64,000 bases of DNA from Acheta domesticus. Lineage: Eukaryota; Arthropoda; Insecta; Orthoptera; Gryllidae. A program made the translations under genes and the position numbers. Position 1 is the stretch's first letter, and every line of letters begins with the position of its first letter. The stretch lies in NCBI GenBank assembly GCA_031308135.1, contig JAHLJT010008756.1, positions 79,314,130 through 79,378,129 on the forward strand, written 5' to 3'. Under the pieces are notes generated by a model. It was not told the origin of the DNA, made no database searches, and saw only the letters and a program-made list of their open reading frames with translations. Below, in pieces: positions 35,232 to 47,445 of this stretch.

Positions 35232-37490
35232 GTAAGTTACTTGTACTGAAGATATCATCAACCTGAGAATATTTTGGTTCCTTTTTTACACCGTTCTGTT
35301 TTGACATTTTTAAATGGCTCTATAAATGGTGCTTTTTTTTCATTTTAAGCTATTAAATGAAGTCTAAGAATAAAGTCTAAAGAGTCAGATACCATCTGTG
35401 AAGTCAACTTTGAAGGTTGATACAGAAAAATACATCGTAATTAATTTTTCGCGTAGATTGCTGTTGATTTTAGCTAAGAATGCATAGAGGTCACGTAATA
35501 TCTATAACTCATTGTATAGATATGTTTTCATGTTTCTCTTACATTAGTGTTATCATTACACATGCTCCTTATTATCAGTATTATTTTCTTGTTTTTATTA
35601 CTAACATTTTATTTTATTAATTGCTTAGTTTTGGTTTACTTCATTAAATTACCAAAGGGAACAATGGGATCTCGAACTCATTAAACTGTTTTTCAATCCG
35701 GAGAGGTTCGTGTCTGGGACATTAATTTTTCGTAATGAATAACTAGGAAACTCAGAGACATTTCAACTATAAAGTGTGACTGATCGTAGCTCAGAGCCAG
35801 CTTGTTGTGAAGAGCAAACTGAGTGAGACGATTTCCTAAATTCGTGGTTTGAAATATGAAAATGACAGGAGAGTAATGATGATTAGCGCTAGAGAAAAAA
35901 CGACAATATTAGGAAGAAAAAAAAGTGATTAACAATATTGTAACATCTGTTGTTCGAAAGAGTAGAATAGATACATTGTTCAAATGTTAACTGATAAAAG
36001 CACAGGTAAATCAGGGAGTGAATTGGAAATTTTCTGTAATGAGGGATTAAAAAAACGTCGGAACAACGAGGGGTGACATGATGAAATCGACGATTTAATT
36101 TACAACTTGTAGATGGGATGAATAATGTGCATATATGTAGCCTCTGACATTTACTTAATGTCCAACGCTCAATGAAACTGAACCAATAAACATTCCCATA
36201 TTTACCAATCCAAGTTTTGTTTTCCTATGTTTTTGTTTTGTATTCTCTCTGTAACGTATTGTAACTCTCTGGGGACAGGACGACAGCCCTATCTTCAGCA
36301 ACCTGAGTATAAGCTCGATACATACTGCTTTGAATGAACATCGATACAATATGCTAGGGAACGATATGCTGAAGAAAAAAAAAGCAAATATTAAAATGTT
36401 AGGGTATGAAACATCAGTTGACCCTCACACCGACAAATGGTGGCAAATAACGGAGCTCATGTAGGAAAACTTTGAAAATATTTCTTCTCAATTTTTATTG
36501 CTGTCGCAACTTTCCCCTTGGCATAATGTTACCCAAAGTTCTGCACAACTTGAGATGTAACTCTACATCACGTGACTTGTTTAACATCGCTTTGAGAATC
36601 CAATCCAACATCTGTACGACAAAACTTTGTAAGGTAAATATGACCTGCGAGAACTGCCAACCTGACGACTCAGATCAAATAATGGTTCACTTCAATATTA
36701 ATTTTAATTTTTTAACTCAATTAAAAACAGCGCTTTTGTTTTCAAAAATAATAGTATTTTACAATTTAGTGTATCCACAAAAAGAAAGTACGTACGTCCA
36801 AAGAAAGAAAGTACGTTAATCGAAATCCCACTATTATGCTATCGACATTATAACATAAATTGAAGGTTTCTTACAAATATTTTGAAATAACCAAAGGCAT
36901 ACTATTAAAAATGTCGAAAGTTATAACTTCTCTTTGGGCACCAATCACAAAAGCAACATGGATATTTAAAACAGCGATGGGAACTATATATACCTCACGC
37001 TTCCCTCTCGGAAACAAAATATTTAGAATAATATTTGTTTTGTATCACACAGAAAATTGAAAGGTAAATTTAGCTTTGTTTTATGTTTCAGCAAATATGT
37101 TATTACTCTTTATATTATCTTACAGTTATTTAGGTGACAATTAAAGCGAAATCTTAGATTCCTGTCTCAAAAATTCATCATTTTGATTTTATATTAAAAT
37201 TAGTAAAGACCATATTATACATAAAATTTGTATATTGTATTTTTGTATATAGACCATATTGTACATATAATGTATATGAAATTTCTGACCATATGTTCAT
37301 AGGCCAAAAGTGATCATTTTCAACCCTTGTTCATACCCTAGGAGCTTTTAACATTTCCCCTGAGACAACTATATCCTTTCAATACAGGTTTCATGGGTTT
37401 AGGATATCAATTTTGAGAACATTCTTGTAGTGGTTACATAAATCCCAATAGAAACACATATTATCCCAACTTCCAAGTCTCTAACTTAAA
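35232..37490. other. AT-rich non-coding stretch
   Basis: No domain in the short frames (the longest is 115 codons at 36,472). No repeat was recognised. Confidence 0.4.
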
Positions 37491-37554
37491 ACGTATGCCC
37501 TGCCACTATCTGCCAAACTGTCACTCAGAGTTGTGCATTATATCCGTCTATAGA

Positions 37555-38085
37555 TTTGGAGCTGCGCCGGCAGGTGCGCTGCGTGGCGCAGACGTCACTT
37601 CCTCCTACGCGGACGCGACAGTGGGCGAGACCTCGCCCCGAGCAGCCGCGTGCGGGGCAAAAAGCGGAGCCACCACCTCCGCCGCCACCGCCGCCTACGC
37701 CCCCGCCGGCCTCGCCCCCGCCCCCACCACCGCCCCCGCCAACGCCCCGCCACCACCACTGCCAACGCCGCCGCCACCGCCACCGCCACCACCGCCGCCG
37801 CCGCCATCGCCGTCGCCATCGTCACCGCCGCCGCCGCAGCCACCGCCGCCGCCCCCGCCCTCGCTCCCGCCCCCGCCCCCGCCACCGCTTCCGCCCCCGC
37901 CCCCGCCTCCACCGCCCCCGCCATCTAATGGATTGGCTGCGCGGCACGCGCGCGCGCAACGCCAGCTGCGCTCCCGCGACGCGACGCGACGCCACCCACG
38001 CCTCTGCAGCTGCGGGGCGGCCCTCTCCGTCGCCGCTTTTCGCATGCACGTACGAGCGCGACTCTGGAGGGGGAGGCATGGAAAC
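37555..38085. promoter_or_regulatory. CpG island with degenerate CCGCCA/CCCCCG repeats
   Basis: A sharply bounded CG-rich block. Its centre (about 37,680-37,925) is a degenerate CCGCCA/CCGCCC array that stays open on both strands and in several frames, giving Pro-, Ala-, Arg- or Gly-rich products up to 202 residues. On the minus strand a CCAATCCATTAG word at about 37,925-37,936 resembles a CCAAT box. No domain or donor was identified; a promoter island is possible. Confidence 0.4.
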
Positions 38086-38159
38086 CTTTGCCCTCTTCGC
38101 TAATATAATAAACTAGCGGAGCCGGCAGTGCTTCGCTATTGCAGTTTATTCAATGATAG

Positions 38160-38300
38160 TTCATTATGAAACGATGAAGTAATGATGGGTATTAATACAC
38201 GTGTGTGATATTACGATAGGAGCAAGGAACGAGCGAGTATCGTAAACATCACACGAGTGTATTAATACCCATTACATCGAATTTCATGCGATACTTTTTC
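38160..38300. mobile_element. Foldback element, family F2
   Basis: The left arm GGGTATTAATACACGTGTG (from 38,187) is matched by the inverted right arm ending CACTCGTGTATTAATACCC-like DNA at 38,239-38,270. Pairing extends outward through GAAACGATGAAGTAATG and CATTACATCGAATTTC, with small gaps. The loop is about 20 bp. The structure would fold into a long hairpin. A further weaker inverted pair, CCTAGCGGACAG (about 38,368-38,379) and CTGTCCGCTTACTAGG (about 38,428-38,443), lies just downstream and may belong to the same insertion. Confidence 0.65.
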
Positions 38301-38444
38301 TACGATTTTTCTTCTAAGTTAAACTTTTACAATGAATAGTTTCGTGGCAGTTGATTCAGCCAAGACCACCTAGCGGACAGATACCAAAATCTACTGTCGC
38401 ATGCTGCCGGAGGTGGCTGTATTTACCTGTCCGCTTACTAGGAA

Positions 38445-39060
38445 GTACTGCGCTAGCCAAATAGGATCAAAGTGAAATTACGATCCACTTTATTTTAAAT
38501 AATATACCAGGAAAAAATACTACTAATAAAAGAAATTAAATTAGTCAGCATAATATAATATCAAATACAATTTTAATGTACACAATCGAACGAAACATTT
38601 GCTAAAACGAATCTCAATGATTAATGAAGCGTTTATACTTGGTTTGCAAACGTCTCTGTGATTGGTCAAGAACCTGTATCATACTAAAAACTATCGAAAT
38701 GACTATCATTATACAACTGGTTGCTGCAGCCATCAAATAACAGCATTATACAATGGGAGAAGAAATATACTATTCAAGTTCAAAATCAATTTAGTCAATG
38801 AAAGTTAACTACTTATTAACTACTCATTACCTAGGACGTAATAACTACAGTTTAACTACTTATTAAATACACTTTACTATATTACACTACACTTTAAAAA
38901 TAAAATGATCGAATAATATTGGACACCGCCAGCATTTGTTTCAGACTTCCAGATTTCTAAATATCAACTTCGATTCAAATTACCCTTTAAATACTCACGA
39001 TACTAATAAGATCGAAGTGTTAAAATTGCAGGGAAATCGCTAAAGTAGTTTTTGCTACTT
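38445..39060. other. AT-rich non-coding stretch
   Basis: Short local duplications of ACTACTTATTAA words at 38,811-38,870; nothing else recognised. Confidence 0.35.
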
Positions 39061-39069
39061 TAGTACTCT

Positions 39070-39260
39070 TGAGAGGCTCGTGGGTAGTGTACAAGCTTCC
39101 CGTGGTGCGTTCCGGGGTTCAAATCCCGGTCGGGGCATAAATTGAATTGTAGGTTTCCTCTACATACCATATCAATTTCTGTAGCTGTGTAACGAAGAAA
39201 AGTTCAGCCAGTGGGACTTTACTATTACAGTGAAGAGAATACGTCATGTACATCACAAAT
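39070..39260 (+). mobile_element. tRNA-like SINE
   Basis: A good B box, GGTTCAAATCC, lies at 39,116-39,126, within a stem GGGGTTCAAATCCC and followed by GGTCGGGGCA, like a tRNA T-arm and acceptor end. Upstream, GCTCGTGGGTAGTGTACAAGC could be a diverged A box and D arm. The sequence after the tRNA-like part, TTTCCTCTACATACC, is not a Pol III terminator at the tRNA end, so a SINE rather than a tRNA gene is favoured. A partial match, GTCTCGTGGGTAGTGCATG, occurs at about 39,652. Confidence 0.5.
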
Positions 39261-42200
39261 ATCTCTTATCCCCTAAGCATGAGAATTAACTGGAGCCAGG
39301 CAAGGGAAAACCGTTAGCTTGCCGGCAATGTCAGACAATCGACCCAAAATGCCAAATGTCTATAAACATTAATGTATTAAATATTAATAAGTGAATGAAA
39401 TAAATGTTTGTAGTAACGTGCCCAAGAGGGGGAAGCCTCAAGAAGCCTCAGTCTCGTCTCCAAAAAGCCCAAGACACATTTCCAAATGTGTTTTTACTAA
39501 CTTTTTACAGTAATGGAAATCATTCAGTATGACATTTCAATACTTTATAAATAACCACAAACCAAGAAACAAAAAATATAAATATTTCTGAAAGAGTTGA
39601 AAAGATTTGAGTATCCAGTGTTTTCGTGCGCGTCAACTACTTATATCATTAGTCTCGTGGGTAGTGCATGTTATATTCCGGAAGGTAATGCTCCTCGCTC
39701 ACTAGGATGTGGTCGACCGAAACATCAGCTTGCGGGTTTTCCCTTCCTTGTGTCTCCTCCAGCGTGGAACTGCACCAGTTAATTTTAGTGATGGTTCTGT
39801 GGCGCTCGTCTACATATTTAAAATAGGGTTTTCATTTAGAATGGAATTAAAGCTATCTACTGAACAAAATTTCGTGATTTTTGCTTTAAATGAAAGGTAG
39901 CGTACCCCTAATATGTTACCGTTTGCTATTATTAAAAGGTTTTGCATGAAAAAAACCAAATTTTAACAAAGTCATAAATCTAATACAACGAACACTTAAT
40001 TGCTCTAATGTCTTCATGAAGACATTTTCAAACCATGCTACATTCCATGTAGTTTGTTGACTCGGTCCTTTGATTTTGCGAGTTGCAGTAGATCAATCGA
40101 CAGAAGAAAATGTTTCTGAACTTTAAATGTAAGTGAGGGTTTTTAAATGCTAAGATTAGTGAGTTTACGTCCAGCAGTATTATGACACGCGTCTTGACAA
40201 AAATATTCAGTAATTATAATTATATGTGATGCATTACGTTATTAAGATAGAGTGGTTATTTAGGATTTCCTGCTGTAGTCCACACCATGCCATGTCACGT
40301 ACAGATCTTGGAAATTTAAAGAATTTTAATTACATTTTCAGAAATATGTTCATGTAACCCTGTGTTTTCAGTGAGCAGTGGTTGTATTCTTCCAGAATGT
40401 GAAAAGTTCTCAATTCATAAGGCTGAAAAAATAACCATTTAATGACCTAAACATATTTTTGAGGTTTTCGGTTTTCCATATTGGGCATAAATAATACTTT
40501 TCTGTTGTAACTTCATCCCAAGTTGTTTTGGCATGTAATCGCACGGGTTCAGGAGTTTTCATTATGAAACTTACTCCCTCTGGTATGGAGGCAGTAACAC
40601 ACTCACCACATAGTCATATTTTTGGGCAGGGAAAAATTGGGCTGGAAAAGGTTTATTAAGACGTTAATTTCACGGAGGTTGGAACATCGCTCCATTATGC
40701 CACAATACTAAAAAAACATCCGCACCGAAGCCAAAAATCCAACCGGTGAATCTGAAGTTTCCGGCAACCTCCATAATCCCATAATCACAACGCTGAGTCA
40801 AGAGACATCCTGTGTTTAAGCTTCGTCAGAGCACTTCGTCACTGCACACGACCTCCAACTCTTTCTAACTCATCTCCCCGCATGCCACTACAGCAACATT
40901 TTGCTCTCTGGGTTTGTACCTTAAACCCCGTATACTCTAGAAGGCATCTGCGTCTGCAATACGCATCGTAAAAACTTGTGCAATCAAATATCTATTTGTC
41001 CACTACCGCAACTCGTGAGGAGCGAAACAAGCTTTTATACAAACACCGTCGAGCTGCTAGGACAATAAGAAAAGTTTGCCCCTCCTGGTCATTTGCGGAA
41101 GTGCGGAAGCGAAAAAGTGTGTATGAGGCAGAAGCAAGGTGCTGGGATTCGAGTCGGAAGTGAAAAATTAGTGGCGGAAGAAAGATCGGGATTGAAATAC
41201 AGAGCACACTAAAAACTGGTAGGATGTGAAAGAGAGCGACCAGCTGGAACTGAGAAGATGAACAAGTGTCGAAGGAAAGAGAGAGGACTGGAAAAGTGAA
41301 TGTTGTAAAAAGTGCTCGATAAAAAGAGAGCGAAGCAAAAAGAGGGTGGCATGTAAAGGAGAGCGACCTTTGCGCGTGAAAAACGGTTGAAGTAAAAAAT
41401 GATGCAGCGCCGAGGAGATGTGTCACAGCGAGAGGAAAGGTGACAGATGCGAGTGAACAGAATTCAAGCTGGCATTTGATAGATGCTCAGCGGTAAGAGG
41501 TAACGCCTGGTGCAGCTTCTGCACGGGCTGTTACTTACTCTGCCGCTAGATATTCATCAACGTCCTAACGCGAAATTAAATGCGATTTCTTCGCTTTTTT
41601 GTAGTTGCATAATTTGAAACTCCTCGACATTTCTCTTTCTAGTATACCTCAAAAGTATCTGAATGCGCACAGGTCTACAAATGCATTAATGACGTAAGTT
41701 CATCGTAAAAATAGACCCGTTTGCAGAGAAATACATTTTTATAAATTTATATCGCTTTGATGAAGCTTCCATTAATGTAGGAAACAAGAGTACATTTTTT
41801 TTAAATCAACGTACTTACTGTCTTTCAAAGTTTTCACATGCGAACACTTTTAAATGTTTCAATTCATAATTCAGATTGTTAAAAACATTTGACACTTCGC
41901 CTGGTAATCGAAACAGTTTCCAATTCGCATCCAGTTGTGTTAACTAATACCGAGATGACCAACTCACGTTCAATGTATCTTAACTTTTATATACAAATCC
42001 ATTGGAGTTTTAGACAAACATTGAATAATAAGGAATTATTGTAACTTAATTTTATTTTTCTTGTTCAAATTGTAAGATTCTTGTTCAAATTTTAATATTT
42101 GAACAAGGCTAATAAAAATTAAGTCACAATTAAGCCGTTTTATTTAATTTTTTACTAAAAAGGGACTCAATATATCATTATCATAAGACGATAAATATAT

Positions 42201-43510
42201 AGATATGAAAATACAAATACGTTGATCCCTTCCAAGTTGACACTAAAAAATTCGTATTTAAACATGCCTTCAATTTAAACAAGATTCATTCCGATTTCTG
42301 TGTCAACGAACATTACACTTCCGAGAGAGAAACCCATATTCTCGTAATTGAAAGTTACTGTACAGATTAACTGTGCGAAGCACACTACCGCCCGCGAAGA
42401 GTCGCTAGTCTTCGGCGAAGTGTCGGTTAAGCGGGTTGCGTGTTCGGGTCACTGCGACCAACTAACTGGTCGTGCAACGAAGTTATACGTAGGGAAAGGG
42501 ATTTTCAGTATGAAGGGAAAGGGTTGCATGAAATACCGGTATAATTATCACTGAATGATATATAATTATTGTCGAAACAAAAGGTGGACAAAAACAATTT
42601 AATTTAGAGAATCCATACGATAATGAAATACGATGCTTGTTTGCAAGCGTTTAAAAACATTAGTTGTAATTATAGTTGAAAATTTTGGCTGGAAAGTTGT
42701 TTACACACACCATCCAATTTTATTGCATTTAAACGTATCAAAAATAGAAAACCGTGCATTTTTGAGCGACGGCGATTAAATGGTCATAACCACACAAGCG
42801 TGTTTATGGCCATCTATTATTCTCCGCTGCAACAGTCACACTCACGGCAATCAAAGTTAACTCCAAAACAATTACTTGTTTCGAAAAAAATGAATGCTAA
42901 AAAGTTATATAAGCATGTGTGAAAAGCACTGACAAATTAAGGGACTTGCCCTGTGTAGTACTATTCCATCAAATTTATAGCGTGTATAGTTAAAGTTGTC
43001 ATTGTTGTGTTAGTAAAATAATATATTTGTTACACTACGATTGCCTGTTTTAACGAACAGTAAAGGAACGTTGAAGGAACATTATTTCTTAGTCCTAACA
43101 ATAATTTAATTGAAGTGACTACAATTAATCCAGAGCAAACTTGGATCAATTCTGGAAGGGGCGAGAAGGGAATTTTGAGTAAAACAATAGAAGATCAATC
43201 TGAAATCAAATGATTTTCCTTTTCAGCAAACAAACCAAACATACTTTTTCTTACAGAGCGTGAATCTTGTTCTAGCAAAATGGAGTTACACTTATAATAT
43301 TAGAGGATGCATTCTTGACTACAGATGTGTACTTCTTTATATCGAAATATAAAATCGATTATCTTAGTTTATTGCATTGTAGTACTATGAAAGTGGGTGT
43401 ATTTCTTTGCCTGAATCTGGTATGAACAAAAACATTAGATGTACATTAACGAGTAAGCAATATGTATGGTAAAAATATTTCGTTATGTAGGTACTTATAC
43501 TTGCTCTACA
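39261..43510. other. Mostly AT-rich non-coding stretch
   Basis: No gene is supported. A purine-rich tract covers about 41,080-41,450 and produces a 144-codon minus-strand Phe/Leu/Ser-rich frame without domain content. A hairpin at 42,036-42,130 is listed separately. Confidence 0.4.
42036..42130. repeat. Inverted repeat / hairpin of about 95 bp
   Basis: ATTGTAACTTAATTTTATT and CTTGTTCAAATT on the left are answered by AATATTTGAACAAGG and AATAAAAATTAAGTCACAAT on the right. TTCTTGTTCAAATT is also duplicated in the left arm. It is AT-rich with good pairing; a tiny foldback element or chance hairpin. Confidence 0.45.
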
Positions 43511-43514
43511 CTAC

Positions 43515-43725
43515 CACTGATCGGAGAACAATCAGGGGCTTAGAGCTTGTCCCAACTATCACAGGGTCCCGTTGGGAAAGAAACATAGAGAATGTAATCC
43601 TCCGCAAGATGGCGCAAATCTCACCATCCATCGCGGTGAGACCGTCACTTTCTGGGATGAAACATTCATAACACTTACGGAATGTTAAGAGAAGTTGATG
43701 TACCTGGAAACATAAATTAATCGTT
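43515..43725 (+). repeat. TGATT-tailed retroposon-like repeat, copy 4
   Basis: Contains GGGGCTTAGAGCTTGTCCC, AATCTCACCATCCATCGCGG and ACCTGGAAACATAAATTAATC, in family order. The transposon beginning at 43,726 abuts its 3' tail, so the repeat may have been the insertion target or the two may simply adjoin. Confidence 0.6.
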
Positions 43726-46633
43726 ATATCGCGACCCTAAAGTAAAAAGGTTCTATCTGCACCGCAGTAAATTTTACAGGAGAACATTTCAAAGTTTTGT
43801 CCCTCTCTAAAACAAAAACTATTCTATGAAATGTATTGAAACTTTGTCAGTGTACTTGACATCCAAGCACAAAACTGTAGACTGATAATTATTCTAAAAG
43901 CATTGTAACTTTGGTAGAAACCAAGACCCTATTTTTTCAGATAGAACCTTTTTACTCTCAATATGCATTTTCAAGTTGGAGCAAAAAGGTTCTATCTTTG
44001 TTGGTAGGAAAGTTTGACTGGTACATTACTTAAATAATTGCAGATATACACGTAACGCATCATTTATTAAATTTTAAAGAATTCAAAGAAATGTCCTTAC
44101 ATTTTAGTAGAAATCTTATTTAGAGTACTCAATTTTAATTTCATGGCATTGCTTAGACTTAGCCAACTAGAAGTGGAAAAAAATAACCTATTGTAAATTA
44201 CAGAATTACACTTAAATTTGAAATGACATATTACAAACATATTAAAGTAAAATGTCGCGTAGCCATAGTATTATTTTTGTTTTTTAAGCAATTCTATGGA
44301 GTAGGTTTGATCCAGAGTTGGCATCCATTTCAACATGTATGCTAAATCGGCTACCTTTTCCTTATTCAAAAACGTCTCTTTCGCCACGAACGTTTGCACA
44401 GGCGGATAGATGGAAGAAGAACTTTTCGCCACTCATCTTGTAGAAATGTATGGTCGCACATTTACGTTGGAAAATTGTGAATCATAATGTTTAATTTTAT
44501 ACTCTACTTCAGCTAGTCTTTGAGTGAATTTTACTTGCAAAAGTTGGGTGAAAGGCATTTATTGAAATGAAGATGTTTGCTGCTTTTATGGAAATCTTTA
44601 AAATGCATTGTTTTCATCTGAATAATATTAAGAGGCATTTTTATATTTACTGCCAAATGTATCCGCATGAAAGAAATCCGTGACCAGAATTCACTAGCTC
44701 TCAGCGCTTTCTCTATCTGGTAATGAACATTGTGTATTTCCTGAATACACAAGTGACCAGCAGTAGAGTATTTCAAAACTGTCATCGATTTGTGGGTGTT
44801 TCTTTAGAAAGTCCTTCATTACCAGAGACAATTCTGATTATTGTTTTGGGGTACACAGCTGTCGCTCCACATTATAATATGTTTTACCTTAGGTGAGTTT
44901 TGAATTATTTTTTCCAAAATTTGGGAAACGGCATTTGCAATGTCATTTCCAGAATGGCCTGTGCCAATTTCTGTCCAAATTGTGCAATATACATCTTTGA
45001 ATGGGAAAACATGAACTGTCATGTTAAATAAATTTAATTTTCTCCTGAAGAAGAAAATACTTATTTGCTCTCGAAATTCCTATCACATTTTCTAAATGAA
45101 AGAGCACTACAATTGTATGTTCATCTTCGATCTTATGATCTTCCTCTCTTTCCTTTCTCCTGTTTTCCTTGTTTTCTACGTTTTCAGTATATTTTAATTT
45201 TAAATCATTGGAAATATTATTTTCCAACTTATTAATTCTGTATTCGCATCTGTCCGCTTTTGGCTGAAAGAAATCCAAATTAAATTCTTCATTAAAATAT
45301 TCCGATATATAGATAATTTTACAAATTGACATCTTTCGATTACACAACATGCCTTGTAGAAGTCGTACGTTTTCGTGATATTTAAGTTGGAGGCGAGGCA
45401 CTCCTTAGTAGTACTATGTCTACAATAGTGACTCTCTGTTTTAGGGAAAGATTTAATGTGTGCCCTCACTCTGCCTTTCACGTCTTTTGGTATTTTATCC
45501 TTAGTTTTGCTACCTCGATCGTCTAATTTTGGTGTTCCTGTTATTTTATCTTTGTGTAAATGTGCATTATTTACCATCTTGTGGCTTATAGAAAGTGTGT
45601 TGAGGTAGAACTTCTTACACACAATAATTTCTTTATTTGAAACACAAACTTGTAAACGAATGTATTCTTCTTTCGAAGGTTTAGAATATTTTCTGTTGGA
45701 TTTCTTTTTTTCTGGAAAGGATCTGATGTCCTCAGTATGAAATGACCCTTTTAGAATGAGTAGAATGAGTTTCCAATTTGTAATACGAAATAAATAACCT
45801 CCCTTGCTCTTCTGGAGTGACATTTAGAGTGCAGTTGCGACGCCAAAAATTTCCACAATTTGTAGTTTTGTTAAATTGTTAAGCTTGATGACCTTGTCTC
45901 GGTAATTTAAATGTTCTACGCCAGCTTGATGTTTCTTCGACCCTTGCACTTTTTTCCAATCCTTATTACACGATGCCACCAGATTACGAAAATTTACAGC
46001 CACAACACAGCGAGATATTGAGTTCTAAAACAGATACATGCGTTCCTAACGAAGGGTTAACAATACATTTAAGTATTAACCGAAAATAAGTAAAATCGTA
46101 ATAATCCGGGTTGTTAACAAGATTTACAGGTAACCAATTTTATAATATTATATCAACATGTGAGGTGGAGTACAAATAGTTTGTGTCGCATAACCTATAA
46201 ATTCGCTTACAGCACTGTTTTGCCTCGGTGTCTCGTCTTCTTCAGTACTGCTTGCCGCATTAGGATCGTATTCGGAACAAGAATGCTCAAAAACACCATC
46301 TTCAATTTCACTTTCACACAACAATGCAATTAAATATGCTTCTCAAAAGATCTTACAATACCTGGACACTTTGCGCAGCCAACAAGATAATGTCCACATA
46401 CATGTAAACATAGTGCTTTGCGCGGTGAAGCAGATAGAACCTTTTTTCCCGAACTTGAACATACGTTTTGCAGATAGAACCATGTTACCTTATCTGTATC
46501 TCAGAAACTATGCTTCGTAGATCAATATAACTTATAGGTTATGTTAATCTCATTGCTACCATTACAAATATAACATAAAGTCATTTTTGGAAAAAATGTT
46601 AGATAGAACCTTTTTACTTTAAGGTCGCGATAT
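43726..46633 (-). mobile_element. DNA transposon with terminal inverted repeats and DUF7869-type protein
   Basis: The ends are inverted: ATATCGCGACCCTAAAG at 43,726 and, on the opposite strand, ATATCGCGACCTTAAAG from 46,633 inward. In both the match continues into TAAAAAGGTTCTATCT for over 30 bp in total with one visible mismatch. The motif AAAAAGGTTCTATCTGC occurs six times: 43,744-43,760 (+), 43,938-43,955 (-), 43,983-43,997 (+), 46,430-46,446 (-), 46,470-46,481 (- and partial) and 46,601-46,617 (-). Three lie near each end, as expected of transposase binding sites. The interior encodes a broken minus-strand protein. The element is about 2.9 kb. The target-site duplication is unclear (a short AT or TAT is compatible), so the superfamily is not assigned. 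Confidence 0.85.
44531..46360 (-). pseudogene. DUF7869-type transposase-like protein, frameshifted
   Basis: Minus-strand frames at 45,200-45,823, 45,024-45,401, 44,819-45,022 and 44,531-44,785 read in order as one protein. The first contains CKKFYLNTLSISHKMV, then a VRAHIKSFPKTESHYCR block and LNITKTYDFYK. The second takes up with NEEFNLDFFQPKADRC. The third has MWSDSCVPQNNNQ, the Asp-containing WSDxCxxQN block typical of DUF7869 proteins. The fourth has YSTAGHLCIQEIHNVHYQIE, matching that family's YSTPGHS..QE.D..H.QIE pattern. Upstream, 46,200-46,300 encodes an acidic stretch (SCSEYDPNAASSTEEDE) ending at a GTAAGC donor-like site, a possible first exon. At least two frameshifts (near 45,300 and 45,040) and a stop break it. 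Family assignment rests on remembered motifs; catalytic residues are not proven. Confidence 0.7.
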
Positions 46634-47205
46634 GTGACGAGGATAATCTAATAATACAAGGGAGTTTTTGTTACCACGAAACTAATACATTTATCTTTTC
46701 ACAAAAATCTAAATGTTACGTGCGACTATTTCTAAGCTTCTAGGTCGATAGCTGATAGCTCGGCATTTTTGCGACTTTTAATAAAATGAGAAAGTAGTTA
46801 TCAACAAGATTATGTATGCCAATAAATTATGTGCCGTGTCATCATATTAAAATTAAGAAAAATATTCTTACTAGTACATGTGTATATATAATAATAATAT
46901 ATATTATATTGTATAATGTATATATATATATATGTATAATAATAATATATAAAAGTAAAAACACAAGAATATATAAGTATCTGATCCTTTTGGCCATCTA
47001 CAATTTCAAAATGTAATAAAAGTTTTTCTTAATATATACTATCTCTCATACGACAAATTTGTGATCTCATGCGTGAATTTATGGATAATTTTTGGTATGG
47101 AGATCTCCCCGAAACCAAGATTCACCATTCAGAATTCTTCTTTCCATTCCTGGGCGACTTGCGTCGCGGAAATCCGCGACTTGCATCGGGTTATTTCCGC
47201 TCAAG
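46634..47205. other. AT-rich stretch with TA-rich low-complexity core
   Basis: TATA/ATAATA simple sequence at about 46,884-46,957. No gene is recognised. Confidence 0.5.
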
Positions 47206-47209
47206 TAGC

Positions 47210-47445
47210 GCTATTGATTGATTGCTTGATGATTGTTTGATGTTTCCGGGCACGTCACCTGCAATGGTCATTAATGTTGGGCTCGTCACCTGCAATGGTA
47301 GTTAGTGTTGAACGTTTTATTGCGGTGTTCCTCTTCCGCTGTTTTGTAAGGTCAGGTGCCTATTTATGTCGGCATGCGGGAGATTTTCTCCTTCAAATAT
47401 CTTCCTACAGCGCGGCCACGCCCCAGCGGGGTCAAGCTGTATTGA
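47210..47445 (-). repeat. TGATT-tailed repeat, copy 5a (truncated)
   Basis: Read on the minus strand it carries AGCTTGACCCCGCTGGGGCG, GAGAAAATCTCCCGCATGCC and ends with a CAATCAATC tail at 47,210-47,222. It stops at CAAGCTG (47,436-47,442), exactly where the tail of copy 5b begins, so 5a appears to sit in or against 5b's tail. Confidence 0.65.

Noticed and set aside
39071..39137. Functional tRNA gene
   Set aside because: B box and T arm are good, but the D arm and acceptor stem do not pair convincingly and no T-run terminator follows the tRNA end.
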